A stretch of DNA of 62,063 bases from Paenibacillus rigui (lineage in GTDB: Bacteria > Bacillota > Bacilli > Paenibacillales > NBRC-103111): contig NZ_NMQW01000046.1 of NCBI RefSeq assembly GCF_002234615.1, forward strand, positions 1-62,063, written 5' to 3'. Shown here piece by piece: positions 41,707-49,080 of the stretch. How positions within the stretch are numbered: the first letter of the stretch is position 1; each line of letters opens with the position of its first letter. A model generated the notes under the pieces. It saw only the letters and a list, made by a program, of their open reading frames with translations, was not told the origin of the DNA and searched no databases. The position numbers and the translations under genes were made by a program.

Positions 41707-42480
41707 ATGCGTATTCTGCGCAAAGGCCCTTCTGCGAGGATGTGGACGCCCCGCTCCAGGGTGTCTGTCATTATTCCTGTAATGAATGAACGCACGACAC
41801 TGCCGGCTGTGCTTCGCGAGGTCAAGAAGCTGCGGGCGCAGCTGGAATTGATTATTGTTGTCAATGGATCTACCGATGGCTCGGCCGCCATTGCCTCCAT
41901 GTCAGGGGCGAAGGTTATTCATTACGAGCAGCCGTTAGGGCATGATGTGGGACGCAGCATCGGCGCGAGGCACGCTACAGGGGACATTCTCCTGTTTTTG
42001 GATGGGGATATGGTGATCCCTGCTGCGAAGCTGATGCCTTATTTGCATGCTGTCGAACGCGGAGTCGATGTCGCCTTGAATCAATATAACGGCAAAGTCG
42101 CAGTGACGTCCGTCCACCCCGTCGTACTGGCTAAACACGCGTTGAACGCGGTATTGGGGCGCCCGGATTTAAAGGGAGCCTCCATGACGACCATTCCTCA
42201 CGCGTTAAGCCGAAGGGCTGTTGAAACGATTGGCGTCGAGCATCTTGCGGTTCCTCCCAAAGCCCAGGCTATCGCCATTCAAAGGAAGCTGAAGGTAGCT
42301 GCCGTGCATCTGGTGCAAGTCGGAAGAATCAATCCGGTACGCCGGCGTGAAAAAGGCTCCGACCCGCTGGGGCGCTTAATTATCGGCGATCATTTGGAGG
42401 CGATCCGTTGGTATACGGAGGCGACGAATGAACGGGGCCTGCGAACGGATTTGTTTAGAAATCGCCACATGGTGAGGTGA
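41707..42480 (+). CDS. GT2-family glycosyltransferase, short paralogue
   Basis: A 257-residue GT-A enzyme with VSVIIPVMNERTTLPAVL, VVNGSTDGSAA and the metal-binding LFLDGDMVIP. It shares with the next gene the unusual phrases PLGHDVGR, TGDILLFLDGD, PHALSR, VPPKAQA and LIIGDH, so the two are paralogues. It has a short basic N-terminus (RILRKGPSARMWTPRSR). GGAG lies before the ATG. It starts the second + strand run of the cluster and is separated from the next gene by six bases. Sugar specificity is not evident. Confidence 0.87.
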   Translation: MRILRKGPSARMWTPRSRVSVIIPVMNERTTLPAVLREVKKLRAQLELIIVVNGSTDGSAAIASMSGAKVIHYEQPLGHDVGRSIGARHATGDILLFLDGDMVIPAAKLMPYLHAVERGVDVALNQYNGKVAVTSVHPVVLAKHALNAVLGRPDLKGASMTTIPHALSRRAVETIGVEHLAVPPKAQAIAIQRKLKVAAVHLVQVGRINPVRRREKGSDPLGRLIIGDHLEAIRWYTEATNERGLRTDLFRNRHMVR

Positions 42481-42486
42481 TATGTT

Positions 42487-44121
42487 ATGCAAGGACATCG
42501 TTTTAGACGGTTGGCCGCTGGCGGGTTGAAACGGTCTGGGTCTGTTGGGTCTATCGCTGCGCCGGGTTCCCGTGTCCCTGGAGGTGCGCGTTTACGTAAG
42601 AAGACAAGCGTGACGGGGGCGAACTTAGCTGCTGCGGCCGAGGCTGGAGCAGCGGGGGGCGGATTCGCGAAGACAGGCAGGGGAAGTGCCGCCAGAGTGA
42701 GTGCAAAGACAGCCAGTGCTGCGGCTGCGGGGGTCAGTGCAGTGAGAGGCAAAGCCGTGAAGATCGGAGCCGGAAAGATGGGTGCCGTTAAAAATGCAGC
42801 CTCTCGGGTCCGGGCCGTTAGGTCGGGAGCCGGAGGCACTGCTGCTCATGCCAGAGTAAGGGCCGGTGTGATGAGGACCGGAATCGCGAAAGTTGCAGCC
42901 TCACGGACGGCTGCCTTCAGAGCTGGAGTCAGGGGAGCGAGGAGCAAGTCCGCGAAGGCCAGGAACGTGAAGGCCGGTGCTGTGAGAACCGGTGCTGCCG
43001 GGCGTGCCGGCAAGGCAGGTGGCGCTCTGCGAACGGCTGCCCGCACGCAAAAGGCGGCACGCTTGCGCCAACGTCCCGGTCCTTTGCTCCGCAGCCGTCG
43101 AGCCGTACGGGGCCGCCGGGGCGCTTTAACACCCAAAATATCCACTGCCGCCTACCAGGCCGGGTGGAGAGCGGGTCTGGAGGATGGCGCCCGCATATCT
43201 ATCGAGCAGGAGCCGTACCAGAAGAAGGCGCTGAACCGCCACTGGATGCAGCATGCGCAAGCGAAGACGTTCGCGGGTGCGCCGTGGGGAAGGTTCAGTG
43301 AAGCGTCCAAAGGCTATGTGCACGGATTTTTTCGGGCAAAAAGCCAGCATGCCCATGACTGGGTGCTCCTGCCTACGGCCAAATCGGTTGCCGCTATCGT
43401 GTCGGTCCGCAATGAAGAAAGTACGATCGGCCCGATCATGCATCAGCTCAACCGGCTGCCGTTCGATGAGGTCTATGTTATTGTAAACGGGTCGGTTGAC
43501 CACAGCTTCCAGCGGGTGCGGGAGCGGTCTCATGCCGTGGTACTGTCGTTTCCCGAACCGCTCGGCCATGATGTAGGCCGTGCGTTGGGAGCAAAGCTTG
43601 CGAGCGCGGATATTTTGCTGTTTCTGGATGGGGATATTATGGTTACCGCAGAAGAGCTGCTTCCTTTTATCGGAATGATTGATCAAGGGCTGGATGTAGC
43701 GTTGAACGACATTACCCCGTATATGCATTCATTTGCCAAGCAGGATCAGGTGACGCATATGAAGCAGTTTCTTAACGCTTCTCTCGGCCGGAGCGATCTG
43801 GGGGCGAATTCATTGACCGCCGTGCCTCATGCGCTGTCGCGCAAGGCTTTGGATGTTTTGGGCATCCCTGCCCTTATGGTGCCGCCTAAGGCACAAGCTT
43901 TGGCCGTTCATCATCATTTGAACATCAAGGCCTCCGGCAGCATCAATGTCATTCGCAGCAATAAGCGCCGTACGGAAAATACGGGCCGAACCAATCAAGT
44001 AGCGGATCTCATCATTGGAGATCATGTCGAGGCTTTGAAGCTCGCCGGAGACTTGTCGGGCGAACGGCTATCTTTTAGAGACGAGATGCGCAAGCGCACT
44101 CTTGCGGGAGGTGCGGGCTGA
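42487..44121 (+). CDS. GT2 glycosyltransferase with long Arg/Lys/Ala/Gly-rich N-terminus
   Basis: A 544-residue protein. Residues 1 to about 215 are low-complexity and very basic (for example RVRAVRSGAGGTAAHARVRA), with hardly any acidic residue. This leads to the motif AAYQAGWRAGLEDGA (about 220-233), related to those in the CgeB-like enzymes and the small basic protein at 33025. A GT2 catalytic domain follows (about 290-540), paralogous to the preceding gene, with IVNGSVDHSF and LFLDGDIMV. GAGGTGA precedes the ATG. Base use in the basic part is repetitive and GC-rich. A targeting or multivalent binding role for the basic part is inference; the enzyme part looks intact. Confidence 0.85.
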   Translation: MQGHRFRRLAAGGLKRSGSVGSIAAPGSRVPGGARLRKKTSVTGANLAAAAEAGAAGGGFAKTGRGSAARVSAKTASAAAAGVSAVRGKAVKIGAGKMGAVKNAASRVRAVRSGAGGTAAHARVRAGVMRTGIAKVAASRTAAFRAGVRGARSKSAKARNVKAGAVRTGAAGRAGKAGGALRTAARTQKAARLRQRPGPLLRSRRAVRGRRGALTPKISTAAYQAGWRAGLEDGARISIEQEPYQKKALNRHWMQHAQAKTFAGAPWGRFSEASKGYVHGFFRAKSQHAHDWVLLPTAKSVAAIVSVRNEESTIGPIMHQLNRLPFDEVYVIVNGSVDHSFQRVRERSHAVVLSFPEPLGHDVGRALGAKLASADILLFLDGDIMVTAEELLPFIGMIDQGLDVALNDITPYMHSFAKQDQVTHMKQFLNASLGRSDLGANSLTAVPHALSRKALDVLGIPALMVPPKAQALAVHHHLNIKASGSINVIRSNKRRTENTGRTNQVADLIIGDHVEALKLAGDLSGERLSFRDEMRKRTLAGGAG

Positions 44122-44849
44122 TGCAAATGGTGAGCATTATTATTCCGAACTACAACGGTCTTCATTGGCTGAAGCCTTGTGTTCAATCGATCCGCCAGCA
44201 TACGCACACGCCTTATGAGGTCATTGTCGTGGACAACGGATCCAAAGACGGCTCTGTCGAGTACTGCCTGGATCACAAATTAAAGCTGGTCTCCGTACCT
44301 TTTAACCGGGGATTTCCCATGGCTTGTAACCTGGGGCTGCGTGTGGCCGGGGGGGATGCGCTGCTGCTGCTCAATAACGATACGCTGATGACCCCCCGCG
44401 GTCTCGAGAATATGCTGCGCTGTTTGTACAGCAGCGAGGACATCGGTATCGTGGGTCCCATGACCAATTATGCGAGCGGCAAACAGCAGCTTGAGGAGCC
44501 TTTTACCTCAGTGGAGGACATGGCGGCACGGATCAACCAGCCGAACAGCGCCAAATGGCGGCAGGTCGAACGTATTGTAGGTCTGTGTTTTTTATTCCGC
44601 AGGGAGCTGCTGGACCGGATCGGGCTGCTGGATGAACGATTTTCCCCAGGGCATTTTGAGGATGACGATTACTGCTATCGCGCCCGTCAGGCAGGCTACC
44701 GGCTCATGATTGCCGGCGATTCGTTCATTTATCATCACGGCAGCGCGAGCTTCCAGAAGGAGAATGAACAGGCGGTGAAGCAGCTAATCGAGCAAAATTA
44801 CCGCAAATTTATGGAGAAATGGGCGGTGGATCCCCACCAGTTCATTTGA
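44121..44849 (+). CDS. GT2-family glycosyltransferase (rhamnosyltransferase-like)
   Basis: A 242-residue GT-A enzyme: VSIIIPNYNGLHWL, VVDNGSKDGSVEY, the LLNNDT motif that replaces DxD in this branch, and GHFEDDDYCYRARQAG carrying the catalytic acidic residues. This pattern is common in rhamnosyltransferases and related GT2 enzymes. The start codon overlaps the upstream stop by one base. No membrane segment is present. Given the dTDP-rhamnose genes in the cluster, rhamnose transfer is a reasonable but unproven guess. Confidence 0.9.
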   Translation: MQMVSIIIPNYNGLHWLKPCVQSIRQHTHTPYEVIVVDNGSKDGSVEYCLDHKLKLVSVPFNRGFPMACNLGLRVAGGDALLLLNNDTLMTPRGLENMLRCLYSSEDIGIVGPMTNYASGKQQLEEPFTSVEDMAARINQPNSAKWRQVERIVGLCFLFRRELLDRIGLLDERFSPGHFEDDDYCYRARQAGYRLMIAGDSFIYHHGSASFQKENEQAVKQLIEQNYRKFMEKWAVDPHQFI

Positions 44850-44912
44850 GCGGCCGTCAAGGTTTTCACTCCGAGTCTGGGCGGATGCCGTGGTCGCTTC
44901 AGCTTCTGCCCG

Positions 44913-44921
44913 CATATGTTA
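44913..44921 (+). promoter_or_regulatory. Possible sigma-K-type -10 element before the helical small genes
   Basis: CATATGTTA matches CATANNNTA exactly, about 53 bases before the start codon at 44974. A matching -35 is not convincing. Confidence 0.22.
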
Positions 44922-44973
44922 TGGGAGTATAAGTAGAGGCTAGGCAAGTTTCGAGCTTAGGAGGGGATTTTAC

Positions 44974-45264
44974 GTGCACAGGCAAGTTACCAAAATCATA
45001 GAGCACATGGCGGCCTCCCAACAAGAGATGGCCAAAATTTTGGAAGCCAAGCGACACATCGCCGTCCGCATGTCGCAGCTGTTTCAAGCTATCCCCGAAC
45101 GCAACCCGTCCTTTGGCGATATCGATGAGCTGACTGAAAGCTCTATGGCCGTCACCAAAAATGTTGCTGCGTATTTAAGCAGCTTGGCTGATTTGGAAGA
45201 TGCGTTGGCTGATAATTTGACCATCGTCATGAAGGAAGTGGAAATCCCCGAAGGGGAGGAATAA
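44974..45264 (+). CDS. Small helical protein 1
   Basis: A GTG start after AGGAGGGG gives 96 residues, almost entirely predicted helix, with an N-terminal helix VTKIIEHMAASQQEMAKILE and a C-terminal helix ADLEDALADNLTIVMKE. There is no signal peptide, membrane segment or metal motif. It resembles the next two products in helix pattern (xxQxxMAxILEAK, then LEDALADNL against MEQALAKNM), so the three are probably diverged paralogues. I do not recognise the family's function. Position right after the glycosyltransferases suggests a structural or acceptor protein of the same system. Confidence 0.72.
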   Translation: MHRQVTKIIEHMAASQQEMAKILEAKRHIAVRMSQLFQAIPERNPSFGDIDELTESSMAVTKNVAAYLSSLADLEDALADNLTIVMKEVEIPEGEE

Positions 45265-45329
45265 GCGGCCGGGGAACGCCGGCAGGCTTCTCCCATTTTA
45301 AATATGATTCATGGAAAAGAGGGTAAGCC

Positions 45330-45665
45330 TTGAACAGAGAAGACTCCTATCACAAAATGCTGCAGGCCGCAGCTCAATTGCAGTGGAACATTTCTTTAAT
45401 TCTTGAGGCCAAAGCGGTGGAGGCCGCCCGCTCTTGCCAATGGATCTGCCAGCATATGAAATCCTCGCATTTTGAAGATCACAGTGTTCAGGTCAAAAAG
45501 ACCGTCGAGATGCACGAGCAGCTGATCGAGGTGATCGAGGGGATCACCAAGATGGAGCAGGCTCTGGCCAAAAACATGCATGTGCTGCTCGGGCAAAGCG
45601 AAGAGAATGAACAAGGCGGAGGCGATTACGGCGATATGTTTCCGTTCGGAGGCAATGCCAAATGA
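45330..45665 (+). CDS. Small helical protein 2
   Basis: A TTG start at 45330, six bases after AGAGGG, gives 111 residues. The body is helical (QLQWNISLILEAKAVEAARS, then EVIEGITKMEQALAKNM) and ends in a glycine/acidic tail EENEQGGGDYGDMFPFGGNA. It shares the ILEAK phrase and the closing helix pattern with small protein 1. The glycine-rich tail is not found in the other two. It overlaps the next gene by four bases (ATGA). Function unknown. Confidence 0.7.
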   Translation: MNREDSYHKMLQAAAQLQWNISLILEAKAVEAARSCQWICQHMKSSHFEDHSVQVKKTVEMHEQLIEVIEGITKMEQALAKNMHVLLGQSEENEQGGGDYGDMFPFGGNAK

Positions 45666-45982
45666 ATTGGCATGAGGCGGAAAATAAAGTGAAGCTCCAT
45701 ATCCTCCATTCCCTGGCGAGGAGTCAGCGGGCTTTGGCCCGGATTATCGAAAGCATGGCCGATGCAGCGCAGGAGAGCTCTAGGCCTGAGCACAACCGCC
45801 TCCGTTCGGGGGCGGAGCGGGGCTCCTGCGAGGAGGCGAGTCAGCAGCTCCTGACTCAGCTTACAGTGATCAGCAGCTATCAGAAGCAGCTGACCGGGAA
45901 GCTGACCGGTATCCGCATCCGTAAATTTCGCCGGGGGGAGCCGGGCAAGGTATGGTTGCATGAGAAGCTGCGGCGTCAATGA
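45662..45982 (+). CDS. Small helical protein 3, basic C-terminus
   Basis: A 106-residue protein starting in the ATGA overlap with the preceding gene. Helix 1 (KLHILHSLARSQRALARIIE) matches the position of the equivalent helix in small proteins 1 and 2. A polar loop follows, then a helix SQQLLTQLTVISSYQKQLTG, and a basic end (IRIRKFRRGEPGKVW). It appears to be the third member of the set, with the acidic tail replaced by a basic one. No function is recognisable. The 207-bp gap after it shows nothing clear apart from a TATA-rich stretch near 46137. Confidence 0.65.
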   Translation: MNWHEAENKVKLHILHSLARSQRALARIIESMADAAQESSRPEHNRLRSGAERGSCEEASQQLLTQLTVISSYQKQLTGKLTGIRIRKFRRGEPGKVWLHEKLRRQ

Positions 45983-46189
45983 GGCGGCCCGGCCCGGGGA
46001 CATATCACAGGGGCAGTTCGGTTCTGGTGCTGGAACGAGCGCGGTTTGCTTTTAGGGCAGCCAGTATGCGTAGTTCTATGCGGTGGAACGGGCTGTGCCA
46101 TCTTTTCTGTGACAAGGGCAAGCTGTCGTGAATACGCTATATTATAGTCATTCACCCATCCTTGCAGTACAGGAAATGGAGGTTGCAGC

Positions 46190-46672
46190 ATGCATACAAA
46201 AGCCCTTTCCCCGCACGAAACGGCCTACTTGTCCGACAAGCTTCCGTACCGGGATTTTCGCCGGTTGATGGCCCAGCTTCAATGGAGTGTCAACCATACG
46301 GCAACACGCATTCGCGCCTACGCGGCATTGGTTAAGCTGGCTCCGACGGCAGAGCAAGCTGATGAATTCGAGCGCATGATGCAGGAGGAAAAAGCTTATT
46401 TTGCCCTGCTCGAGCAATTTTTCGTGGAGCTGCAGGGCGTACCGCCTAAGGCTGAGCCTGCTGCGCTTACTTTTAGCACATACGAGGGCGGCCTGCGCCA
46501 GGCTATTCTTTGGGAACGGGAAGCGATTCGACAATATCGCGATACTTACTTACTCACGCCGAGCCGAAGGGTGAGGGATTTATTTTGGTATGGGATGAGT
46601 GACGGCGCCGATCATTTGGCGGGGTTAATGCTGCTGTTGCTCCCAAGCCCCACGGATGCCTCATACATTTAA
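46190..46672 (+). CDS. Ferritin-like four-helix protein (possible coat protein)
   Basis: A 160-residue all-helical protein, GGAGG before the ATG. The helix pattern and the phrases FERMMQEEKAYFALLEQFF, AILWEREAIRQYRDTYLL and SDGADHLAGLML resemble ferritin-like proteins such as rubrerythrin- or CotF/CotJC-type proteins. The usual EExxH is EEKAY here, so one metal histidine is missing and iron binding is doubtful. It follows the three small helical genes and precedes a strong promoter at 46676, so it ends the cluster. Role unknown; a structural spore or surface protein is one possibility. Confidence 0.6.
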   Translation: MHTKALSPHETAYLSDKLPYRDFRRLMAQLQWSVNHTATRIRAYAALVKLAPTAEQADEFERMMQEEKAYFALLEQFFVELQGVPPKAEPAALTFSTYEGGLRQAILWEREAIRQYRDTYLLTPSRRVRDLFWYGMSDGADHLAGLMLLLLPSPTDASYI

Positions 46673-46675
46673 TTA

Positions 46676-46705
46676 TTGCAAAAATGGACACGATTCGAGT
46701 ATAAT
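46676..46705 (+). promoter_or_regulatory. Sigma-A promoter of the SLH-protein gene
   Basis: TTGCAA (46676-46681) and a perfect TATAAT (46700-46705) are separated by 18 bp. Transcription should begin near 46712, leaving a 133-base leader. Confidence 0.7.
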
Positions 46706-46711
46706 CGATCT

Positions 46712-46810
46712 GCATAGGAAAGTTTTGGAATTTATGACAATCATATAAGACACGTGGACGGAAGCACCGCCAATCAGAGGGATTTTGCCTATGTTTGGGG
46801 TGCTTTTTTT
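46712..46810 (+). promoter_or_regulatory. Riboswitch-like attenuator leader
   Basis: The predicted 5' end GCATAGG (46712-46718) pairs with CCTATGT (46788-46794), closing a 70-base domain. Inside it GG-a-CGG (46756-46761) pairs with CCGCC (46767-46771). The competing pairing AAGCACC (46762-46768) with GGTGCTT (46799-46805), followed by T5, is an intrinsic terminator just before the ribosome site. The two states exclude each other, as in an attenuator. I do not recognise a known riboswitch class. Confidence 0.45.
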
Positions 46811-46844
46811 GTTTCATGCTGCAGTCGAAAAGGAGAATGAACAG

Positions 46845-47954
46845 ATGAGTAAACGTATAATCATGCCAGCCCTTGTTGCGCTGAGTCTTGTCACTGGGGA
46901 GAGTGCTGCCGCCCCGAAGCTTCCGGACAGCCAGGCGGCCGTTGCCGTGCAGCAGCTCACCTTGTCCGATATTCAAGGCCATTGGGCGAATGACGCCATC
47001 CAAGCCGCCATCTCCAAAGGGATCGTCGACGGTTATCCCGACGGTACCTTCAAGCCGGATCAGGGCATCAGCCGGGCTGAGTTTATTACCTTGCTTTCCA
47101 AGGCGTTGAATAAAAAAACAGACGCCAGCGGCGATTGGTTTGCCCCTTACGTCGCAGGCCTGCAAAAAGACAATATTGTCTACGCCGGACAGTTCGACGA
47201 TTATAATGCTCCGATGACGCGCCTGGAACTCGCAACCGTCGCACTGCGTGCGGTCAAGGAAGAATTCCGCGTTCCGGAAGGGGCGGAGAATGCCGACAGC
47301 TCCAAAATCATGTACAACGCCGTAGGCTTGGGGTTGATCCAAGGCATGTCCGGTGGTGCGCTGGAGCCCGGTGGCCAGACGACAAGAGCCCAGTCGACGA
47401 CAATTATTGAGCGCGTGCTGAAGCTGCAGCAAGGCGAGGTGCTGCCGACGGATGCGGCGGCGAAGGAGCTGTCGGAGCTGGCTGCGACGGGGACGAATTT
47501 GCGGAGCACGAAGAATGTGACTCCGGCAAGGCGGATGCCGATAACGTATGATATTCCATACGGTACGATGACGATTAAGGAAATTATTTTTATCGATACG
47601 GATAAGGACTCGCCGTTTAAGTGGATGTTGGATGGGGCGAAGCGCAGTGGTTATTATGGGTTGAGTGATAATTTCGAGCATAGTTATGTATTTGCTTATA
47701 AGTTGAAGTTTGATATTACTTCGCCTGCACAGGTGGCAATTAGAATCCTAGATATTTTTGACATGCTAGGATGGGATAGTGTGGCTAGAAGTGGCATAGT
47801 CGGGGCTGTTGATAATGGTAAAGTTTACACATTTGAAACATACCGGATATTTGTGATAGATAAGGCCAAGGCTGATAAAGCAAGCGCATTTATACCGTAT
47901 TATCAAGTTGGTAATGAAAGTTATCCGACTGTAGCGGAGTCATACGACAAGTAA
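46845..47954 (+). CDS. SLH-domain surface protein
   Basis: The ATG at 46845 after AAAGGAG gives 369 residues: a short signal peptide (about 1-23), then three SLH modules (about 38-90, 92-140, 145-195). The clearest is IQGHWANDAIQAAISKGIVD with GYPDGTFKPDQGISRAEFI. SLH modules bind pyruvylated secondary wall polymer, so the protein should be held on the cell wall. The remaining 165 residues form a unique beta-rich domain with TIKEIIFIDTDKDSPFKWML. From about 47550 onward the gene becomes AT-rich, unlike its first half. It is followed after 49 bp by the giant secreted protein. Confidence 0.87.
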   Translation: MSKRIIMPALVALSLVTGESAAAPKLPDSQAAVAVQQLTLSDIQGHWANDAIQAAISKGIVDGYPDGTFKPDQGISRAEFITLLSKALNKKTDASGDWFAPYVAGLQKDNIVYAGQFDDYNAPMTRLELATVALRAVKEEFRVPEGAENADSSKIMYNAVGLGLIQGMSGGALEPGGQTTRAQSTTIIERVLKLQQGEVLPTDAAAKELSELAATGTNLRSTKNVTPARRMPITYDIPYGTMTIKEIIFIDTDKDSPFKWMLDGAKRSGYYGLSDNFEHSYVFAYKLKFDITSPAQVAIRILDIFDMLGWDSVARSGIVGAVDNGKVYTFETYRIFVIDKAKADKASAFIPYYQVGNESYPTVAESYDK

Positions 47955-49080
47955 TAATAATATATGTTTTTGTTTTGCTATAGGTAGTTTGGAGGGATTG
48001 GTTTTGTCGAAGAAATATCGGAGGTTTTTGATATCTTATGTTATGTCTATGGTGATGTTTTTTGAAATTATTCTTCCACTGCTTCCCGAAAACCTTCAGG
48101 ATAAAGTCGAAGCTGCAACGACCAAAACATTTTTTATTGATTTTAAAAATAACACCGTAACAACATCACCTCCAACATCAGCTCCATCAGAGTATTATGA
48201 TTCAGTTCAAACAAAGACTTTGGATTTCAATTTAGCAAGTTATCTAAGCGGTAGCATTACTAGTTGTAATATATCCGTCAATGGTAAGACTAGTCCCTGT
48301 TTGCTTTCGGGGACTAAGGTTCAAAATACTATCTCAGGTGAAACAAAAACTTTGTATGGCAGATCAAAAACTAATCCTGGGCATCATGTTTATAGATTAC
48401 CTAATGGGGCTCGTTGGGAGCACAAAGGTGAAAGGAGTGCGATATATCAGTTTGTAGATAGTAGTACTTTATCAAATGGGGAGACGAATAAACCTGGTTA
48501 TGTTCCTCAAGAAGGATGGATAAGACCCACTGGCAGTGATAAAGCAAACAGTACTCTGACATCATATAACTCAGGCCCAGAATCTTACAATGGTAGGGAT
48601 TTGAGATATGATCCTCAATATGATTACTCTGGTAGTGGTATATCAGATAAGTCACCTAACTGGAACATGATAGGTGCAGTGGTAACACGATCTTATTCCC
48701 CTGACCCGCCTACAAAGTTCTTCGCAGATCCAAATGACATTGAATCAGGTTCTGGTATTGAAATTCAAAATTATGATAAAAGCAGTGTAATTATGGTTGA
48801 TGCCAATAAAATGCGAGATGGTACTGAACCTTTTTTTTGGGGAAAAGCGAGCGACCAAACTAATCAAGTTGCTGTTAGAAGGGTTTTAAATTCGTGGTGT
48901 GTTGGTATTCAAGTAGATGATCAAGATTGCCTTTTCGATAATACCAATATAGACCCTTCAACTGGAATAGATTCTGACGGTGGATATCCTTTTAACTACG
49001 TTATGGCAGTATATACGAATTGGCTAGCCACAACGTATCTCTACAAAGACGCAACGATCACTATTAACTACGATGAACCA
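47550..49080. other. AT-rich block crossing two genes
   Basis: Base composition falls visibly from the 3' third of the SLH gene to about codon 360 of the next gene, then returns sharply to GC-rich at the start of a CARDB-like domain (ACCAAACCCGACCTGGGCTA at 49080). Codon use changes with it. This suggests that the block was acquired or exchanged as a unit. Confidence 0.7.

Noticed and set aside
27585-46672. Capsule or O-antigen-like locus of the Wzx/Wzy type
   Set aside because: No flippase, polymerase, chain-length regulator or lipid-carrier initiating transferase is encoded; CgeB-like enzymes and short Sps-type rhamnose genes point to the spore surface instead.
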